Counted from the first letter of the stretch, positions 33,730 to 43,408 are shown. The stretch: DNA of 64,000 bases from Acidobacteriota bacterium (GCA_016713675.1 JADJOS010000001.1:62001-126000); one strand, 5' to 3'. Program-made: numbers and translations. Notes: generated from the sequence alone by a model not told the origin.

Positions 33730-35877
33730 TCACTTCCTGAAGACGATTCTAGCATTTCCGGCGTTTCCGTTTACGTCGTAGACGCGGAGTGTGACGGCGT
33801 ATTCGCCTGCGGCCGGCGTTGCGATCTCGACGGTGTAGCGTTCGCGGGGGCCGTCGGAAATGCCGTCGTCGGCGTAGACCGGCCGCCATTCGCTGCCGTT
33901 GATGCTATATTCGGCACGCTTCAGATAGCTCGCGGAGTCAGTTGCATCGAAAGCCACCCGCGTTTTGTCGCCCGCGATCTGCGGCGTGCCTGAGGCAGCG
34001 ACGGTCGGAGCAGAATTGTCGATGTCGATCGGTTCGGTAGTTTTTTCGCCGTTGAGGGCGAGGCTGATTGGATTTGACGGAGAATCTTTGGCGACGATGC
34101 GGAAAATGTATCGGCCGTCGGCGAGCGATTGGCCGTCGATAGCGATGAACGGATCGGTCAGGTCGCCGCGAAGCAGTTTGTAGCTCGCGTCGCCGATCTC
34201 TTTGTAATAGACGTCGTAAACGAGCTTGTCGCTGTTGCGGTCCTCGGCGGTCCATTGCAGCGAGGTCGCACCGCGTTGGTAGAGCCGACGCGGCGGGACT
34301 GCGGCATTTGGAATCCCGAAAACTACCGGGTCGAGGCCGGATAATTCAATATTTGGATCGATCTGCTGCGGCGGATTTGCCGCTAAGCCGACGTTGGTCG
34401 GCAGAACCTGTATCGACAGAACTTCGGGTGCGATATTGCGGGCGATGAAGGCCACGCTGACCTCGTTAAGCGAGGCTCCGGCTGCCTTCAGCCCAGCCCG
34501 CCACTGGATGTATTTTGCCTTCGGGCTCGCGATCTGTGCTCCTTTTGGATCTGTCAGTGCGGTGGTCCATGCACTCCAGGTTTCGTCAGCCTTTTCGGTG
34601 TTTCCCGTGCGGGTCTGGATCGTCACATTACCGCTCGAACGCCACCAGATGCGTCCCCAGGTCGCACTTCCCTTGGCATCCAGAACCGCCGATTCGTACG
34701 TCCCCTCAGCAGAATCGCCGCCGAAACGAAACAGCGAACCTTGATTGCTGGAGGTCGCGATCAAGCCGCTGCCGGCCGAGCGGATCGTCGAGATCTGGCT
34801 GGCGTCGGTTTGCAGAACGAGAGTCTCGCGGCCATCGTTGCCGATGTTATAGATTCGGCCCTTGTCCGATGTACCGAGCAAAACGCCTTTTCCGGTCTGA
34901 TGTGCGTAGAGCGAAAAGCCAACGACGGTCGGCGATGCCCACAAAATGTCGGTTCCGCCGTCGGGCATGATTCGATAGACGGCCGATTTTGCCGCCGTAA
35001 GATCGTATTTGCTCTTCGCAGCAGGCTCGGGCGTTGCTGGGTTTGGTTTATCGACAGAAACGGTTTTGCTTTCCGCGGCCGCGGGTGCAGCTGCGGGCTC
35101 AGCCGATTTTGCCGAGGCAGATTCGCCGAGAGCCAGTACATAGACCGAGCCGTCGGGGCCGACATCGATCGAATGGATCTCACGAAGCGGAGAATCAAGC
35201 AGGCCGAACGGCCTGCCGTCCGCACCGAATCTCATCACGATACCGCTCGAATCGGTGCCGGCGTAGAGATTTCCGGCTTTGTCGGCGGCGAGCGAGATGA
35301 TGTGAGTTTCGCTGGTGTCGAACAGAAGCGAACTCTCGGGCGTGGCGTTGGCCGCTTTTACTTTGTATATCTTGCCGACATCGCCCGTTCCGACCGCAAG
35401 GCTGCCGTCCGCGAGCAAAGCAAGCGACCAGATGTATTTTTCCTTCGGCTCAAAATAGACGTCGGCCTTGCCGCTCGCGTCAATTCGATAAACCTTGCCG
35501 TCCGGCGAAGTTCCCGCGAATATCTCGCCGCCTTTGCCGATCACGATCGCCGAGACATTGATCTCGGCAAGGTCGGTAAAAAGCGTGCCTTTCCCGGCCG
35601 TGTCAACCTTAAAGATCTTGCCGTCACCGCCCGTGCCGAGGAAAACGTTCCCCGCTGCATCGGCCGCACTCGTCCAAATATACGACTGCCCGGTCTTAAA
35701 AACCTCGGTGAGTTTCGGTGCCAGCGAGATCGTCCCGTCCTGATCGATCGAAACGCCACGTGCATCTCCCTTGAGCACGTCGGCACGCGAATTAACCGAC
35801 CAAACGAGCGGTTCGCTCGCGGTCACGGTCATTGAAAATAGAATTGGAAAGAGAAAAACGGAAAGAAATTTCTTCAT
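33730..35877 (-). CDS. Secreted beta-propeller protein of unknown function
   Basis: 715 residues with an N-terminal signal peptide (FLSVFLFPILFSMTVTASEP). The N-terminal two thirds contain regularly spaced propeller blades with recurring GTGGDGKIFKVD, AGTSPDGKVYRID and VGTGDVGKIYKVK patterns. A Pro/Ala-rich insert lies near residue 255-290. The C-terminal part (about 480-715) is made of beta domains resembling fibronectin III/Ig-like folds (YDVYYKEIGD, GRYIFRIVAKDSPSNP). It is probably extracellular or periplasmic and used in binding. Co-directional with neighbours but separated by gaps of 86-87 bases. I know no characterised homologue. Confidence 0.75.
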   Translation of the reverse strand: MKKFLSVFLFPILFSMTVTASEPLVWSVNSRADVLKGDARGVSIDQDGTISLAPKLTEVFKTGQSYIWTSAADAAGNVFLGTGGDGKIFKVDTAGKGTLFTDLAEINVSAIVIGKGGEIFAGTSPDGKVYRIDASGKADVYFEPKEKYIWSLALLADGSLAVGTGDVGKIYKVKAANATPESSLLFDTSETHIISLAADKAGNLYAGTDSSGIVMRFGADGRPFGLLDSPLREIHSIDVGPDGSVYVLALGESASAKSAEPAAAPAAAESKTVSVDKPNPATPEPAAKSKYDLTAAKSAVYRIMPDGGTDILWASPTVVGFSLYAHQTGKGVLLGTSDKGRIYNIGNDGRETLVLQTDASQISTIRSAGSGLIATSSNQGSLFRFGGDSAEGTYESAVLDAKGSATWGRIWWRSSGNVTIQTRTGNTEKADETWSAWTTALTDPKGAQIASPKAKYIQWRAGLKAAGASLNEVSVAFIARNIAPEVLSIQVLPTNVGLAANPPQQIDPNIELSGLDPVVFGIPNAAVPPRRLYQRGATSLQWTAEDRNSDKLVYDVYYKEIGDASYKLLRGDLTDPFIAIDGQSLADGRYIFRIVAKDSPSNPISLALNGEKTTEPIDIDNSAPTVAASGTPQIAGDKTRVAFDATDSASYLKRAEYSINGSEWRPVYADDGISDGPRERYTVEIATPAAGEYAVTLRVYDVNGNAGNARIVFRK

Positions 35878-35964
35878 TAATTTGAACGCAAAACGCTAAT
35901 CTATGACGGACAATATCATAGCAAATTTGAGATCAAACGCGTCCCGTAAACATCCGGTTTTTCC

Positions 35965-37311
35965 CTACTTGCCTGACTTTAAAGCCGCAGCATTCTTTTT
36001 CTTTGGCAGCGATGTCTCGGATTTCGATCCGCCGCTGATGAACCTTAGCGCGTCCTTCATCTCGTCGGCGTCGCCGGTGATGAGGCGGGCACTGCGTTCG
36101 CGGGTCAGGTATGCCCAGAACCAAGAGAACATCACCGAGACGCGGTTGCGGAAACCGATGAGGAAGAAGACGTGCAGGAAAAGCCACATCAGCCACGCGA
36201 CGAAGCCCTTGAACTTCATACCGGCGGCCTCGGCGATTGCCTTTTTTCGGCCGATGGTGGCCATTGTGCCTTTGTCCCAATAGGTGAATTTTTCGCGAGG
36301 CTCGCCGTTGAGTTCGGCGAGAATGTTGCTCGCCGTAGCGTTTCCCATCTGCATTGCCGCGGGCGAAACTCCCGGAACCGGCTCGCCATTCTCCTGTAAT
36401 AGAGAAGCCATATCGCCGATGACGAAGATGTTCGGATGATCCTTGAGCGAGAGATCGTTCTCGACGTGGACGCGTCCGGCTTTGTCCGTTTCGACACCGA
36501 GAGCCTTGCCCAGCGGCGACGCGGCGACGCCCGTTGCCCACAGGACGACGTCGCAGGCGATCCAGTCCTCGCCGACCTTTACGCGGCCGGGCTCGATCTC
36601 GCTGACAAAGCTATTCAGCCGCACATCGACGCCGATCTGCTCGAGCTGGCGTTTGGCGCTCACGGATAATTCCTCTGCAAATGTGCCGAGGACGCGGTCG
36701 GAGCCCTCGAATAGTACGACCTTCGTTTTCCTTGTGTCAATTGCTTTGAAATCACCGGCTAGAGCCTGGCGGGCAATGTCGGCGATGGCACCGGCGAGCT
36801 CGACACCGGTCGGACCGCCGCCGACGACGACGAAATTGAGCTGACGCTGTTCGCCGGTGAGATATGCGTCGCGTTCGGCAAGCTCGAATGCGAGCAGCAC
36901 GCGGCGGCGGATCTCGACCGCGTCCTCAAGCGTTTTCAGCCCCGGTGCCGCCGTTTCCCAATCGTCGTGGCCAAAATATGCGTGTCGAGCTCCGGCGGCG
37001 ATGATCAGATAATCGTAACCGACACGGGCACCGTCGTTTAAGATCACGGCGTTGTTCTCTTTATCGAACCCTACGGCCTCGCCGAGGATAACCTCGGTGT
37101 TCTTCGCCTTCGCCAGAATTCGTCTGATCGGCTGTGCGATCTCACCGGGCGACAGCACTGCGGTCGCCACTTGATACAGCAGCGGCTGGAAAACGTGATG
37201 GTTCTTACGGTCGATCAGCGTCACCTCGACCGGCTTGTTCGCCAATGCCTTGGCCGCCCACAACCCGCCAAATCCGCCGCCGATGATCACTACTTTTGGT
37301 GCGCCGTTCAT
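35965..37311 (-). CDS. ndh: Type II NADH:quinone oxidoreductase (NDH-2)
   Basis: 448 residues. The FAD-binding turn is at the N-terminus (VVIIGGGFGGLWAAKALA), then the family motifs YDYLIIAAGARHAYFGHDDW, the NADH-binding VVVGGGPTGVELAGAIAD and the second FAD contact IFVIGDMASL, followed by the quinone-site part PAAMQMGNATASNILAEL. The C-terminal about 90 residues hold an amphipathic/membrane helix (FVAWLMWLFLHVFFLIGFRNR). It oxidises NADH and reduces quinone without pumping protons. The gene stands alone with gaps of 87-92 bases on each side. Confidence 0.93.
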   Translation of the reverse strand: MNGAPKVVIIGGGFGGLWAAKALANKPVEVTLIDRKNHHVFQPLLYQVATAVLSPGEIAQPIRRILAKAKNTEVILGEAVGFDKENNAVILNDGARVGYDYLIIAAGARHAYFGHDDWETAAPGLKTLEDAVEIRRRVLLAFELAERDAYLTGEQRQLNFVVVGGGPTGVELAGAIADIARQALAGDFKAIDTRKTKVVLFEGSDRVLGTFAEELSVSAKRQLEQIGVDVRLNSFVSEIEPGRVKVGEDWIACDVVLWATGVAASPLGKALGVETDKAGRVHVENDLSLKDHPNIFVIGDMASLLQENGEPVPGVSPAAMQMGNATASNILAELNGEPREKFTYWDKGTMATIGRKKAIAEAAGMKFKGFVAWLMWLFLHVFFLIGFRNRVSVMFSWFWAYLTRERSARLITGDADEMKDALRFISGGSKSETSLPKKKNAAALKSGK

Positions 37312-37403
37312 AAATTTTGTCCCCGCAAAGTAAAGCGTAAAGCGGTTGTGAAAAGTATCACAATATCATTACGGAATCCGAACAGCCAAGTTCGAGGAAA
37401 GTT

Positions 37404-38423
37404 TCACGAGCCGATAAATTTTGCGTACAGCGAACGTGCGACTGAAATATCATCAGTTCCCTTAACGATCGCACGGCCGTCGCGGAACACTGTCATCTCG
37501 TTTTCGCCAGTTGTGAACCGCAGCAAATATTCATTTACATTGACGGCGACCAAGAATTGCAGACGCTCGGCGAGCGATTCGAGATCAAGAACGGTCGCGG
37601 ACGGCGGAGCGATCTGGACGGCGTTGCGGCCGCAGAGAACGGCGGAGAATTCGCCTTGCTCGGTGTCGAGAAATTCGAAATTACGCAATCCGCAGGTTTT
37701 GCAATCAGCGTTTGGTTCACCCAGTTTTATCCGCTGGCGGTCGTTCGCCCAGATATCGAACTGCATAAGCGAACCGTGCAACGATTCGAGATCGCCGACA
37801 AGGATCTTCAACGTCTCGGCGACCTGAGTCGCCGAAACCGTCGCGATGATCGGCATTATGACACCCGCCGTGTCGCAGGTTGGCGAAGTTCCGGCGTCGG
37901 GCATTTCGTCGAATATGCACCGCAGACATGGCGTCTTGCCCGGAATGATGGTCATCGTCGTGCCGTAGCTCGAAACGGCAGCACCGTAGATCCATGTTGT
38001 GTTGTGCTTAACGCAGGCGTCGTTGAGCAGATAGCGAACCTGAAAATTGTCGCTGCCGTCGAGCACGAGATCGCAGCCGTCGATCAGCGACTCGATGTTC
38101 GAGTGATTTACATCAGCGACGATCGCCTCGACCTCGATCTCAGAGTTGATCTCGGCGATCCTGCTCTTCGCCGCGACGGCCTTTGGCAACCGCTCGTCAG
38201 CGTCGCTTTCTTTGTACAGCGTCTGCCGCTGGAGATTGGTATATTCGACAAAATCGCGATCGACGATCCGCAATTTTCCCACGCCCGCGCGAGCCAGCAT
38301 CTCCGCATGAGCCGCCCCAAGTGCGCCGCACCCGACAAGCAATACGCGCGAATTCCGGAGCTTATCTTGCCCCGAACTACCGATTTCGCGAAATAGTATT
38401 TGTCGGCTGTAGCGTTCGTTCAT
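37404..38423 (-). CDS. ThiF/MoeB/HesA-family adenylyltransferase
   Basis: 339 residues. The nucleotide-binding GCGALGAAHAEMLARAG, the catalytic region RIVDRDFVEYTNLQRQTLY (Arg-Asp), and the Asp in LVLDGSDNFQVRYLLND are all kept, as are the zinc cysteines PCLRC and CKTC. The enzyme adenylates the C-terminal Gly of a ubiquitin-like sulfur carrier such as MoaD or ThiS. The length lacks a rhodanese domain and has about 80 extra residues beyond MoeB, so which carrier it uses is not clear. It has no thi or moa neighbours in the window. Its upstream region is shared with the divergent gene at 38483. Confidence 0.9.
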   Translation of the reverse strand: MNERYSRQILFREIGSSGQDKLRNSRVLLVGCGALGAAHAEMLARAGVGKLRIVDRDFVEYTNLQRQTLYKESDADERLPKAVAAKSRIAEINSEIEVEAIVADVNHSNIESLIDGCDLVLDGSDNFQVRYLLNDACVKHNTTWIYGAAVSSYGTTMTIIPGKTPCLRCIFDEMPDAGTSPTCDTAGVIMPIIATVSATQVAETLKILVGDLESLHGSLMQFDIWANDRQRIKLGEPNADCKTCGLRNFEFLDTEQGEFSAVLCGRNAVQIAPPSATVLDLESLAERLQFLVAVNVNEYLLRFTTGENEMTVFRDGRAIVKGTDDISVARSLYAKFIGS

Positions 38424-38482
38424 AAAATGCTTCGCTCGTTATGCTTTTTCTGCTACGATGTTGGTCGAAATAGCAGGTAGGT

Positions 38483-39238
38483 ATGAATAGGATTTTAGCA
38501 TTTTCATTCGTTTTCATCTTTGCGGTTACCTGTTATGGACAGACGAACGCCCCTTGGGCTGAGCCAAAACCGCATGACTATCCGAAATTGAAGAAACTCG
38601 GAGCACGAGTATCGGATTTCGTACCTAATGGTTTCAAGATAGTTAAAACAGTTTATGGCGATCTTAATCAAGACAATATTCCTGACGCAGCCGTTCATAT
38701 TATTGGAACGGCTAAGAAATTTCTTAATAAGAACGACGGGTTAGGATCGGATATTTATGATACCAATCCCAGAATTCTCTTCATTTTATTTAAGAGTAGA
38801 TCTGGCTACACCCTTGCTGAAAAAACAAATAATTTCGTTATTGCTCCGATGTCTCCGGTGAGTACCGAACCATTCCAAACCATGTCGATAAATAATGGGG
38901 TTTTGAAGGTTGAATTTGAGTTGTGGCAAAGTGCGGGCAGTTGGGGAGCTACAAATGCGTCTTACAAATTCAAATTTATTAATTCCAAGTTCATTCTGAT
39001 AGGAGTCGACAGGCGAGACTATATGCGGAATGATTCAACCTATAAAACGCATAGCTTCAATTTCTTAACAAAAAAAATGAAGATAACGACTGGCATCCGT
39101 AGCGACCTTGATGAAGAAAATCCAATTAGACGAACGAAGCCTACCATCGTTTGGAAATCAATTAAGGCAAAGAGGCGATCACTTGCGTCACACGGTCCTG
39201 CGTTTGGCTGGGAAATTGAACCCGACATCTCGATCTGA
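38483..39238 (+). CDS. Hypothetical secreted protein with AT-richer composition
   Basis: 251 residues with a signal peptide (ILAFSFVFIFAVTCYGQ). I recognise no full domain; the stretch VYGDLNQDNIPDAAVHII resembles a single FG-GAP/VCBS or EF-like Ca-binding motif, followed by a beta-rich part (LKVEFELWQSAGSWGATNASYKFKF). The codon use and base composition are clearly more AT-rich than in the genes on both sides, which may point to recent transfer or low expression. It is the only + strand gene in a long - strand stretch and ends 11 bases before the convergent stop of the caspase-like gene. Confidence 0.7.
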   Translation: MNRILAFSFVFIFAVTCYGQTNAPWAEPKPHDYPKLKKLGARVSDFVPNGFKIVKTVYGDLNQDNIPDAAVHIIGTAKKFLNKNDGLGSDIYDTNPRILFILFKSRSGYTLAEKTNNFVIAPMSPVSTEPFQTMSINNGVLKVEFELWQSAGSWGATNASYKFKFINSKFILIGVDRRDYMRNDSTYKTHSFNFLTKKMKITTGIRSDLDEENPIRRTKPTIVWKSIKAKRRSLASHGPAFGWEIEPDISI

Positions 39239-39249
39239 CATATTCGAAA

Positions 39250-40377
39250 TTATCGTCCTTGAATTTTTCTGATCCGCTTCGACGAGACCCATTCGTTCTC
39301 ATCTGTGTCGTAATCATCATAACTCACAAAATGCGAGCCGCCTTTGATGTTTAAGATATGGGCAGCGAACCACTGTTTTTTCCACTCGACCTCGACCTTT
39401 TCGCCGATCTTGTAGATCGACGTCACCTTTGGGATACGGATCATTTTTGCGGTGACCCATTCGTCATCGGTCTGTTCGTAGCCGTAGTAATGGACGAGAA
39501 ATTTGCCGTTTTTGGCGTCAATGATCGTACCTTTGTACCAGTCATCGATACTGTAGGCCTCGACGCGTTCGCCGACGCGAATCGATGGAGCTTTGGCGGC
39601 ATCGGCTAACTTTGTGTTCGGATCGAACGTGCCGGTATAGGCAAAGGACGCCACCTGTTCCTCACCGAACAACATATCCGCTTTCGCGTTTACCTCTAAC
39701 TCTGCGAATGTAATTGCCCCGTCACGGTTAGTGTCGGCATGTGCTTCGCCGCTGAACGCTGAGATGATCGCTTCGGTAAACGTCCAGTTCCCGGTCGATG
39801 ACTGGCTGGCCGACGACGAGGCCATAACGGCATACGAAACGCGGCGTTTTGAGGAGTTTACGGCATTTATCATCGCGCCTGAATAGCAATTATCCATCGC
39901 GATGATCGCGGTCGAGCCTTTGAAATATCGCTCGATCGCATCAGGCACCGCCGAAAACGGCCATCCGAGAACCCTATTTTCGTCGCTAACGTTATAGCTC
40001 GCGAAAAACGCCTTTTCATTATCGTCCTTGTAGCCGTGGCCCTCATAATAGACGATAAGCGTGTCGCCGGGCTGTGTGCGAGCGAGCAGTTTGACGAATT
40101 CGCTTTTGATACGGGCCGTCGTGGCCGACCTATCCTGCAGATATACGACCTGACTCGCAGGAACGCCGCGATCCTTTAGCACCTTTAGGAATATCTCATC
40201 GCGGCGGTTTTCTTTTGGAAACGATGCAAAACTCTCGCTGTCTTTCCATTCGAGCAGACCAACACAGAAAACCCAAGTGCGCTGTGGATCCCATGCCGAG
40301 GTTTGAGCAACCGCAAATTGCGACAGCACGAGAAAGACAAATAAAATCAGAACATAGTTTTTGCACGAAAATTTCAT
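39250..40377 (-). CDS. Secreted caspase-fold peptidase with EF-hand-like and Tudor-like domains
   Basis: 375 residues with a signal peptide (ending near residue 25). The peptidase C14 domain has the His in IVYYEGHGYKDD (His114) and the Cys in AMDNCYSGAMI (Cys164), the caspase/metacaspase dyad. An EF-hand-like loop follows (DTNRDGAITFAELE, 214-226). Two Tudor/chromo-barrel-like repeats end the protein: VGERVEAYSIDDWYKGTI...DEWV (about 262-310) and IGEKVEVEWKKQWFAAHI...NEWV (about 325-368). By family knowledge metacaspases cut after Arg/Lys. The export signal argues against an intracellular death role. It is not next to any NB-ARC or toxin genes. Confidence 0.88.
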   Translation of the reverse strand: MKFSCKNYVLILFVFLVLSQFAVAQTSAWDPQRTWVFCVGLLEWKDSESFASFPKENRRDEIFLKVLKDRGVPASQVVYLQDRSATTARIKSEFVKLLARTQPGDTLIVYYEGHGYKDDNEKAFFASYNVSDENRVLGWPFSAVPDAIERYFKGSTAIIAMDNCYSGAMINAVNSSKRRVSYAVMASSSASQSSTGNWTFTEAIISAFSGEAHADTNRDGAITFAELEVNAKADMLFGEEQVASFAYTGTFDPNTKLADAAKAPSIRVGERVEAYSIDDWYKGTIIDAKNGKFLVHYYGYEQTDDEWVTAKMIRIPKVTSIYKIGEKVEVEWKKQWFAAHILNIKGGSHFVSYDDYDTDENEWVSSKRIRKIQGR

Positions 40378-40410
40378 GTGATGGACATCCGTTTTTTCGC
40401 TTGTCCAGGG

Positions 40411-41130
40411 CTAATCGAAAAGACTGGCGATAAATCCCTTGATGCCGACTTCGTCATTGCCCTGATTTGCGATATTCATATCGAATCTTCGATTCTGAAT
40501 TCCGAATTTGCGTTGTTCGTCTCTTAATTGATCGCGTTCGGCCTCGATCGCCATCTTTTCGCGCTGCCGTGCGAGGTCCATGCCGCCTTTTTGGATAAAT
40601 TCGATGATCTTTGGCAGTTCGCCCATGTCAAACCAGACACCGTGCTGTTTGCAGATGTCAATAATGACGCCCGAAACCTTGGCGAAATTGCTGCGGTTCA
40701 TCAGATTTTTGCAATCAGGACACGGCACGTAACTTATCGTCGCGGGATGTTCGACTGTTCGATTTCGCTCGCCTAAGAAGCCGAGCACCGCCGAACGCTC
40801 CTCGCCGCGTGAACAAAGATGCTCGAACGTCTCGACGTCTGCCCATATGCCGTCGCAGCGTTCACACTCTCGCATCTTCGTTTCGCCGATCTGGAGCAGG
40901 CTGAATTTGATCTTGCATCGCGGGCAATCGCCGAGTTTTGCTTCATCTACAACGGCAGTTTCAACAGCCCTCGCACCGCAATGGCCGCAGAATTTTGAGC
41001 CTTCGAACATCAACCCGAGGCACGAAGGACAAGCCATTGTCTTAAGCCGGCAGCGGCAAAACTCGCACTGTGTCCGGTCGCTCTCGACGCCGCCGCCGCA
41101 ATTTGGGCAATTTAATGCTTCGACATTCAT
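40411..41130 (-). CDS. TFIIB-type zinc-ribbon protein
   Basis: 239 residues from ATG 41130, six bases after the aroDE stop. It has four to five zinc-knuckle units: CPNCGG...CEFCRC, CPSCLG...CGHCG, CPRCKIKFS...CERCDGIWAD and CPDCKNLMNR...CKQHGVWFD; the last two are zf-TFIIB domains typical of bacterial YjdN/YkgJ-like ribbon proteins of unknown function. A charged helix follows (AEFIQKGG to RDEQRKFG). No export signal. It probably shares a transcript with aroDE. Confidence 0.82.
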   Translation of the reverse strand: MNVEALNCPNCGGGVESDRTQCEFCRCRLKTMACPSCLGLMFEGSKFCGHCGARAVETAVVDEAKLGDCPRCKIKFSLLQIGETKMRECERCDGIWADVETFEHLCSRGEERSAVLGFLGERNRTVEHPATISYVPCPDCKNLMNRSNFAKVSGVIIDICKQHGVWFDMGELPKIIEFIQKGGMDLARQREKMAIEAERDQLRDEQRKFGIQNRRFDMNIANQGNDEVGIKGFIASLFD

Positions 41131-41135
41131 CGTCA

Positions 41136-42650
41136 CTATTTCGGCATTCGCGCGACCAGCGAGTCTCGCATTAGATCCTCCGGAGCCTCGACGCCGGTCC
41201 ATATCTCAAACTGTTTACAACCCTGTGCGATCAGCATATCAAGCCCGCCAATCGCCGGAATCCCAGCCTTTTTCGCCTCCGCGATCAACGGCGTATCCGT
41301 GATTTTGGTCACGAGATCGTAGACAAATTTCAGCCCCTTTAATTCATCGGCCCTAAATAACGAATCATTTTCATACTGCCCTTTCATTCCGAGCGGAGTC
41401 GCATCCACGAGGATGTCGAGATCCGATCCTAGATTTGAAATTTCAGATTTGAGATCTGAAATTTCCGAGAATTTCGCCCCAAATTCATCGGCAAAAGCTT
41501 TTCCCTTCGCCGCATCACGGGCAAAAACGGTCACTTCGGCTCCTTCTTGTTTTAGCGCATAAACACAAGCCCTCGCTGCTCCGCCAGCTCCGACGACAGC
41601 GACGCGGGAGTCTTGGAGATGACCGAAATTTGCCTTAAGCGGCGTGATAAAGCCGTGAGCGTCGGTGTTGTAACCAGTTAGTTTGCCGTCAGTGATCTTA
41701 ACTGTGTTGACGGCACCGATCGCTTTCGCCGTCGGATCGATCGCATCGAGGTGCTTCATTATCGCTTGTTTATGCGGCATCGTGACAGAAAAACCGCCAA
41801 AATTTAGTTCGACCTCACGGGTTTTGGGCTTGACCATTCGAAGTATAAATTCGTCGAGATCTTTCACCAGAATCGAGAGGAAAACAGCATTCAAGCCGCG
41901 ATCCACAAACGCCGGATTGTGCATATACGGGGATAGCGACTGAGCGATCGGATCACCGATCACACCAAAAACCTCTGAATGTTCATCGATTTCTTTGACG
42001 CGATAGACTTCTATCATGTCTTTCGCCGTTACCTGTCCCGGAGCAGTCTCATCGCCTGCTTCAAGCGACGCATAAGTCATAAACGCCCCATGTGCGAGGC
42101 CAAGAATGCGTGTCCATTTGCCCGCGTCGCCCATGGCGATCGGGATGAACTGTTTGTGTACGTCGTTGGCTCGTTCGAGGAGTTTCCAAATTGAAAGGCA
42201 GTCAGTGATGTCGTTTGGGGTTACGGCGAGTTTAGTAATCTCAGCACCTGTTGCGGACATTCGTTCGTAGATCGCATCAAGATCGGCCGGAACGCCAACG
42301 AGATCGTGCTGGGAAATAATTCTATTGGGCGATCCATTAAAAATATCAAATACGTCACACTCAAGATCGGCGCCCCAATACTTCCCGTTGATCGATCTCC
42401 AGAATTCTTTTCGTTTTTGTATCGAAGCCGCAGATTTGCCCCCTTGTTCGGCGGAACGATGCGTTGCAAGCAAAAGAACATCCGATTTCAAATTTGAAAT
42501 TTGAGATCTAACTTTCGAGATTTGATCGCTCCGCAGACAATCGAACCGCACCTCGATCACATCAGCGAATTCCTCCGCTTGTTTGATCTTGGCGGTCATT
42601 TCGTCGGCCGTTTCGGCACAGACTGAGACGCAGATCTTGCCTCTATTCAT
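41136..42650 (-). CDS. aroDE: Bifunctional 3-dehydroquinate dehydratase / shikimate dehydrogenase
   Basis: 504 residues. The N-terminal type I dehydroquinase has the catalytic His in IISQHDL and the Schiff-base Lys in ITKLAVTPNDI, with GDETAPGQV at its end. The C-terminal shikimate dehydrogenase has SLSPYMHNPAF (substrate site), MPHKQAIMKHLD (catalytic Lys), NTDAHGF and the NADP-binding AVVGAGGAARACVYAL. Together they run steps 3 and 4 of the shikimate path to aromatic amino acids. ATG 42650 is the true start: it overlaps the upstream stop by four bases and opens directly at the first strand; the frame is open to 43115, but that lies inside the TspO-like gene. Confidence 0.93.
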   Translation of the reverse strand: MNRGKICVSVCAETADEMTAKIKQAEEFADVIEVRFDCLRSDQISKVRSQISNLKSDVLLLATHRSAEQGGKSAASIQKRKEFWRSINGKYWGADLECDVFDIFNGSPNRIISQHDLVGVPADLDAIYERMSATGAEITKLAVTPNDITDCLSIWKLLERANDVHKQFIPIAMGDAGKWTRILGLAHGAFMTYASLEAGDETAPGQVTAKDMIEVYRVKEIDEHSEVFGVIGDPIAQSLSPYMHNPAFVDRGLNAVFLSILVKDLDEFILRMVKPKTREVELNFGGFSVTMPHKQAIMKHLDAIDPTAKAIGAVNTVKITDGKLTGYNTDAHGFITPLKANFGHLQDSRVAVVGAGGAARACVYALKQEGAEVTVFARDAAKGKAFADEFGAKFSEISDLKSEISNLGSDLDILVDATPLGMKGQYENDSLFRADELKGLKFVYDLVTKITDTPLIAEAKKAGIPAIGGLDMLIAQGCKQFEIWTGVEAPEDLMRDSLVARMPK

Positions 42651-43408
42651 GCGTTTGTGCTTTTCAGGTCCATTACGAAGCTGATGGAAAGTACTAGGCA
42701 AAATATCACGCAGATCGCACACGCGAGGATGATCGCAGTATTGCCTTGCTGCTCGATGGCAATGCCGGTCGCGGCCCAGGCGACAGCTAGCGGATATAGG
42801 AAATTGCGGAGTTTCACACGTACAATTATCGCTGCGAGAAGTGCGGCCGTGATAAATATACAGCCGAGAGTGTTCCACGCCGAAGCCGACATCTGCACGT
42901 CGATCGATCTCAGATAAATAACGAAATTGACGATTGACGCCGCCGTCACCCAGCCGAAATAGATACCGAACGGAGCCTTGGTGAAAAGCGCGTCGCGAGC
43001 GGATTGAGCTGTTTTGAGCTTGATATTTATCACAGCCAGCGTCGCGAGCAGTGCAAATAGTAGAATTACGCAAATGCCGATCGCATAACTGTGCCAGGCG
43101 TATAGCCATGCGCAATTGAACACGCAGCTAACAACATACAGCAGTCGTACCGACCGCAATCGTGCTAGTTTCGACGGCAAAAGCTGATATATCGTAAACG
43201 CGATCAGCCCGAAATAGATCAGGCCCCAGATCGAAAACGCGTAACCTGCGGGCGTCAGAACGGTTGGATATTTGTCGGAGACCACGTTGGTCATTACGCC
43301 GTTGAGGCGTCCCGTACCTGCGAGGGCATTAAATACGATAGTCGCAATTGTTGCAACCACGACTAGTATCGACTGCATCCGATCAGTGCTGTTTGGGGTA
43401 ACGGTCAT
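42647..43408 (-). CDS. TspO/MBR-related membrane protein
   Basis: 253 residues with about seven hydrophobic helices. The stretch VLTPAGYAFSIWGLIYFGLIAFTIYQLLP in the second helix is typical of TspO/MBR-family (tryptophan-rich sensory) relatives, but the protein is longer than the 155-residue five-helix TspO. Classical TspO binds tetrapyrroles and cholesterol-like lipids; the role of this long form is not known. The start of aroDE overlaps its stop (ATGA), so the two are coupled. Confidence 0.8.
   Translation of the reverse strand: MTVTPNSTDRMQSILVVVATIATIVFNALAGTGRLNGVMTNVVSDKYPTVLTPAGYAFSIWGLIYFGLIAFTIYQLLPSKLARLRSVRLLYVVSCVFNCAWLYAWHSYAIGICVILLFALLATLAVINIKLKTAQSARDALFTKAPFGIYFGWVTAASIVNFVIYLRSIDVQMSASAWNTLGCIFITAALLAAIIVRVKLRNFLYPLAVAWAATGIAIEQQGNTAIILACAICVIFCLVLSISFVMDLKSTNA

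Noticed and set aside
34741..35835. 364-codon + strand frame opposite the beta-propeller gene
   Set aside because: It is a shadow of the repeated codon pattern on the - strand gene; Arg/Gly/Ala-rich with no domain, and the - strand product has a signal peptide and propeller blades.
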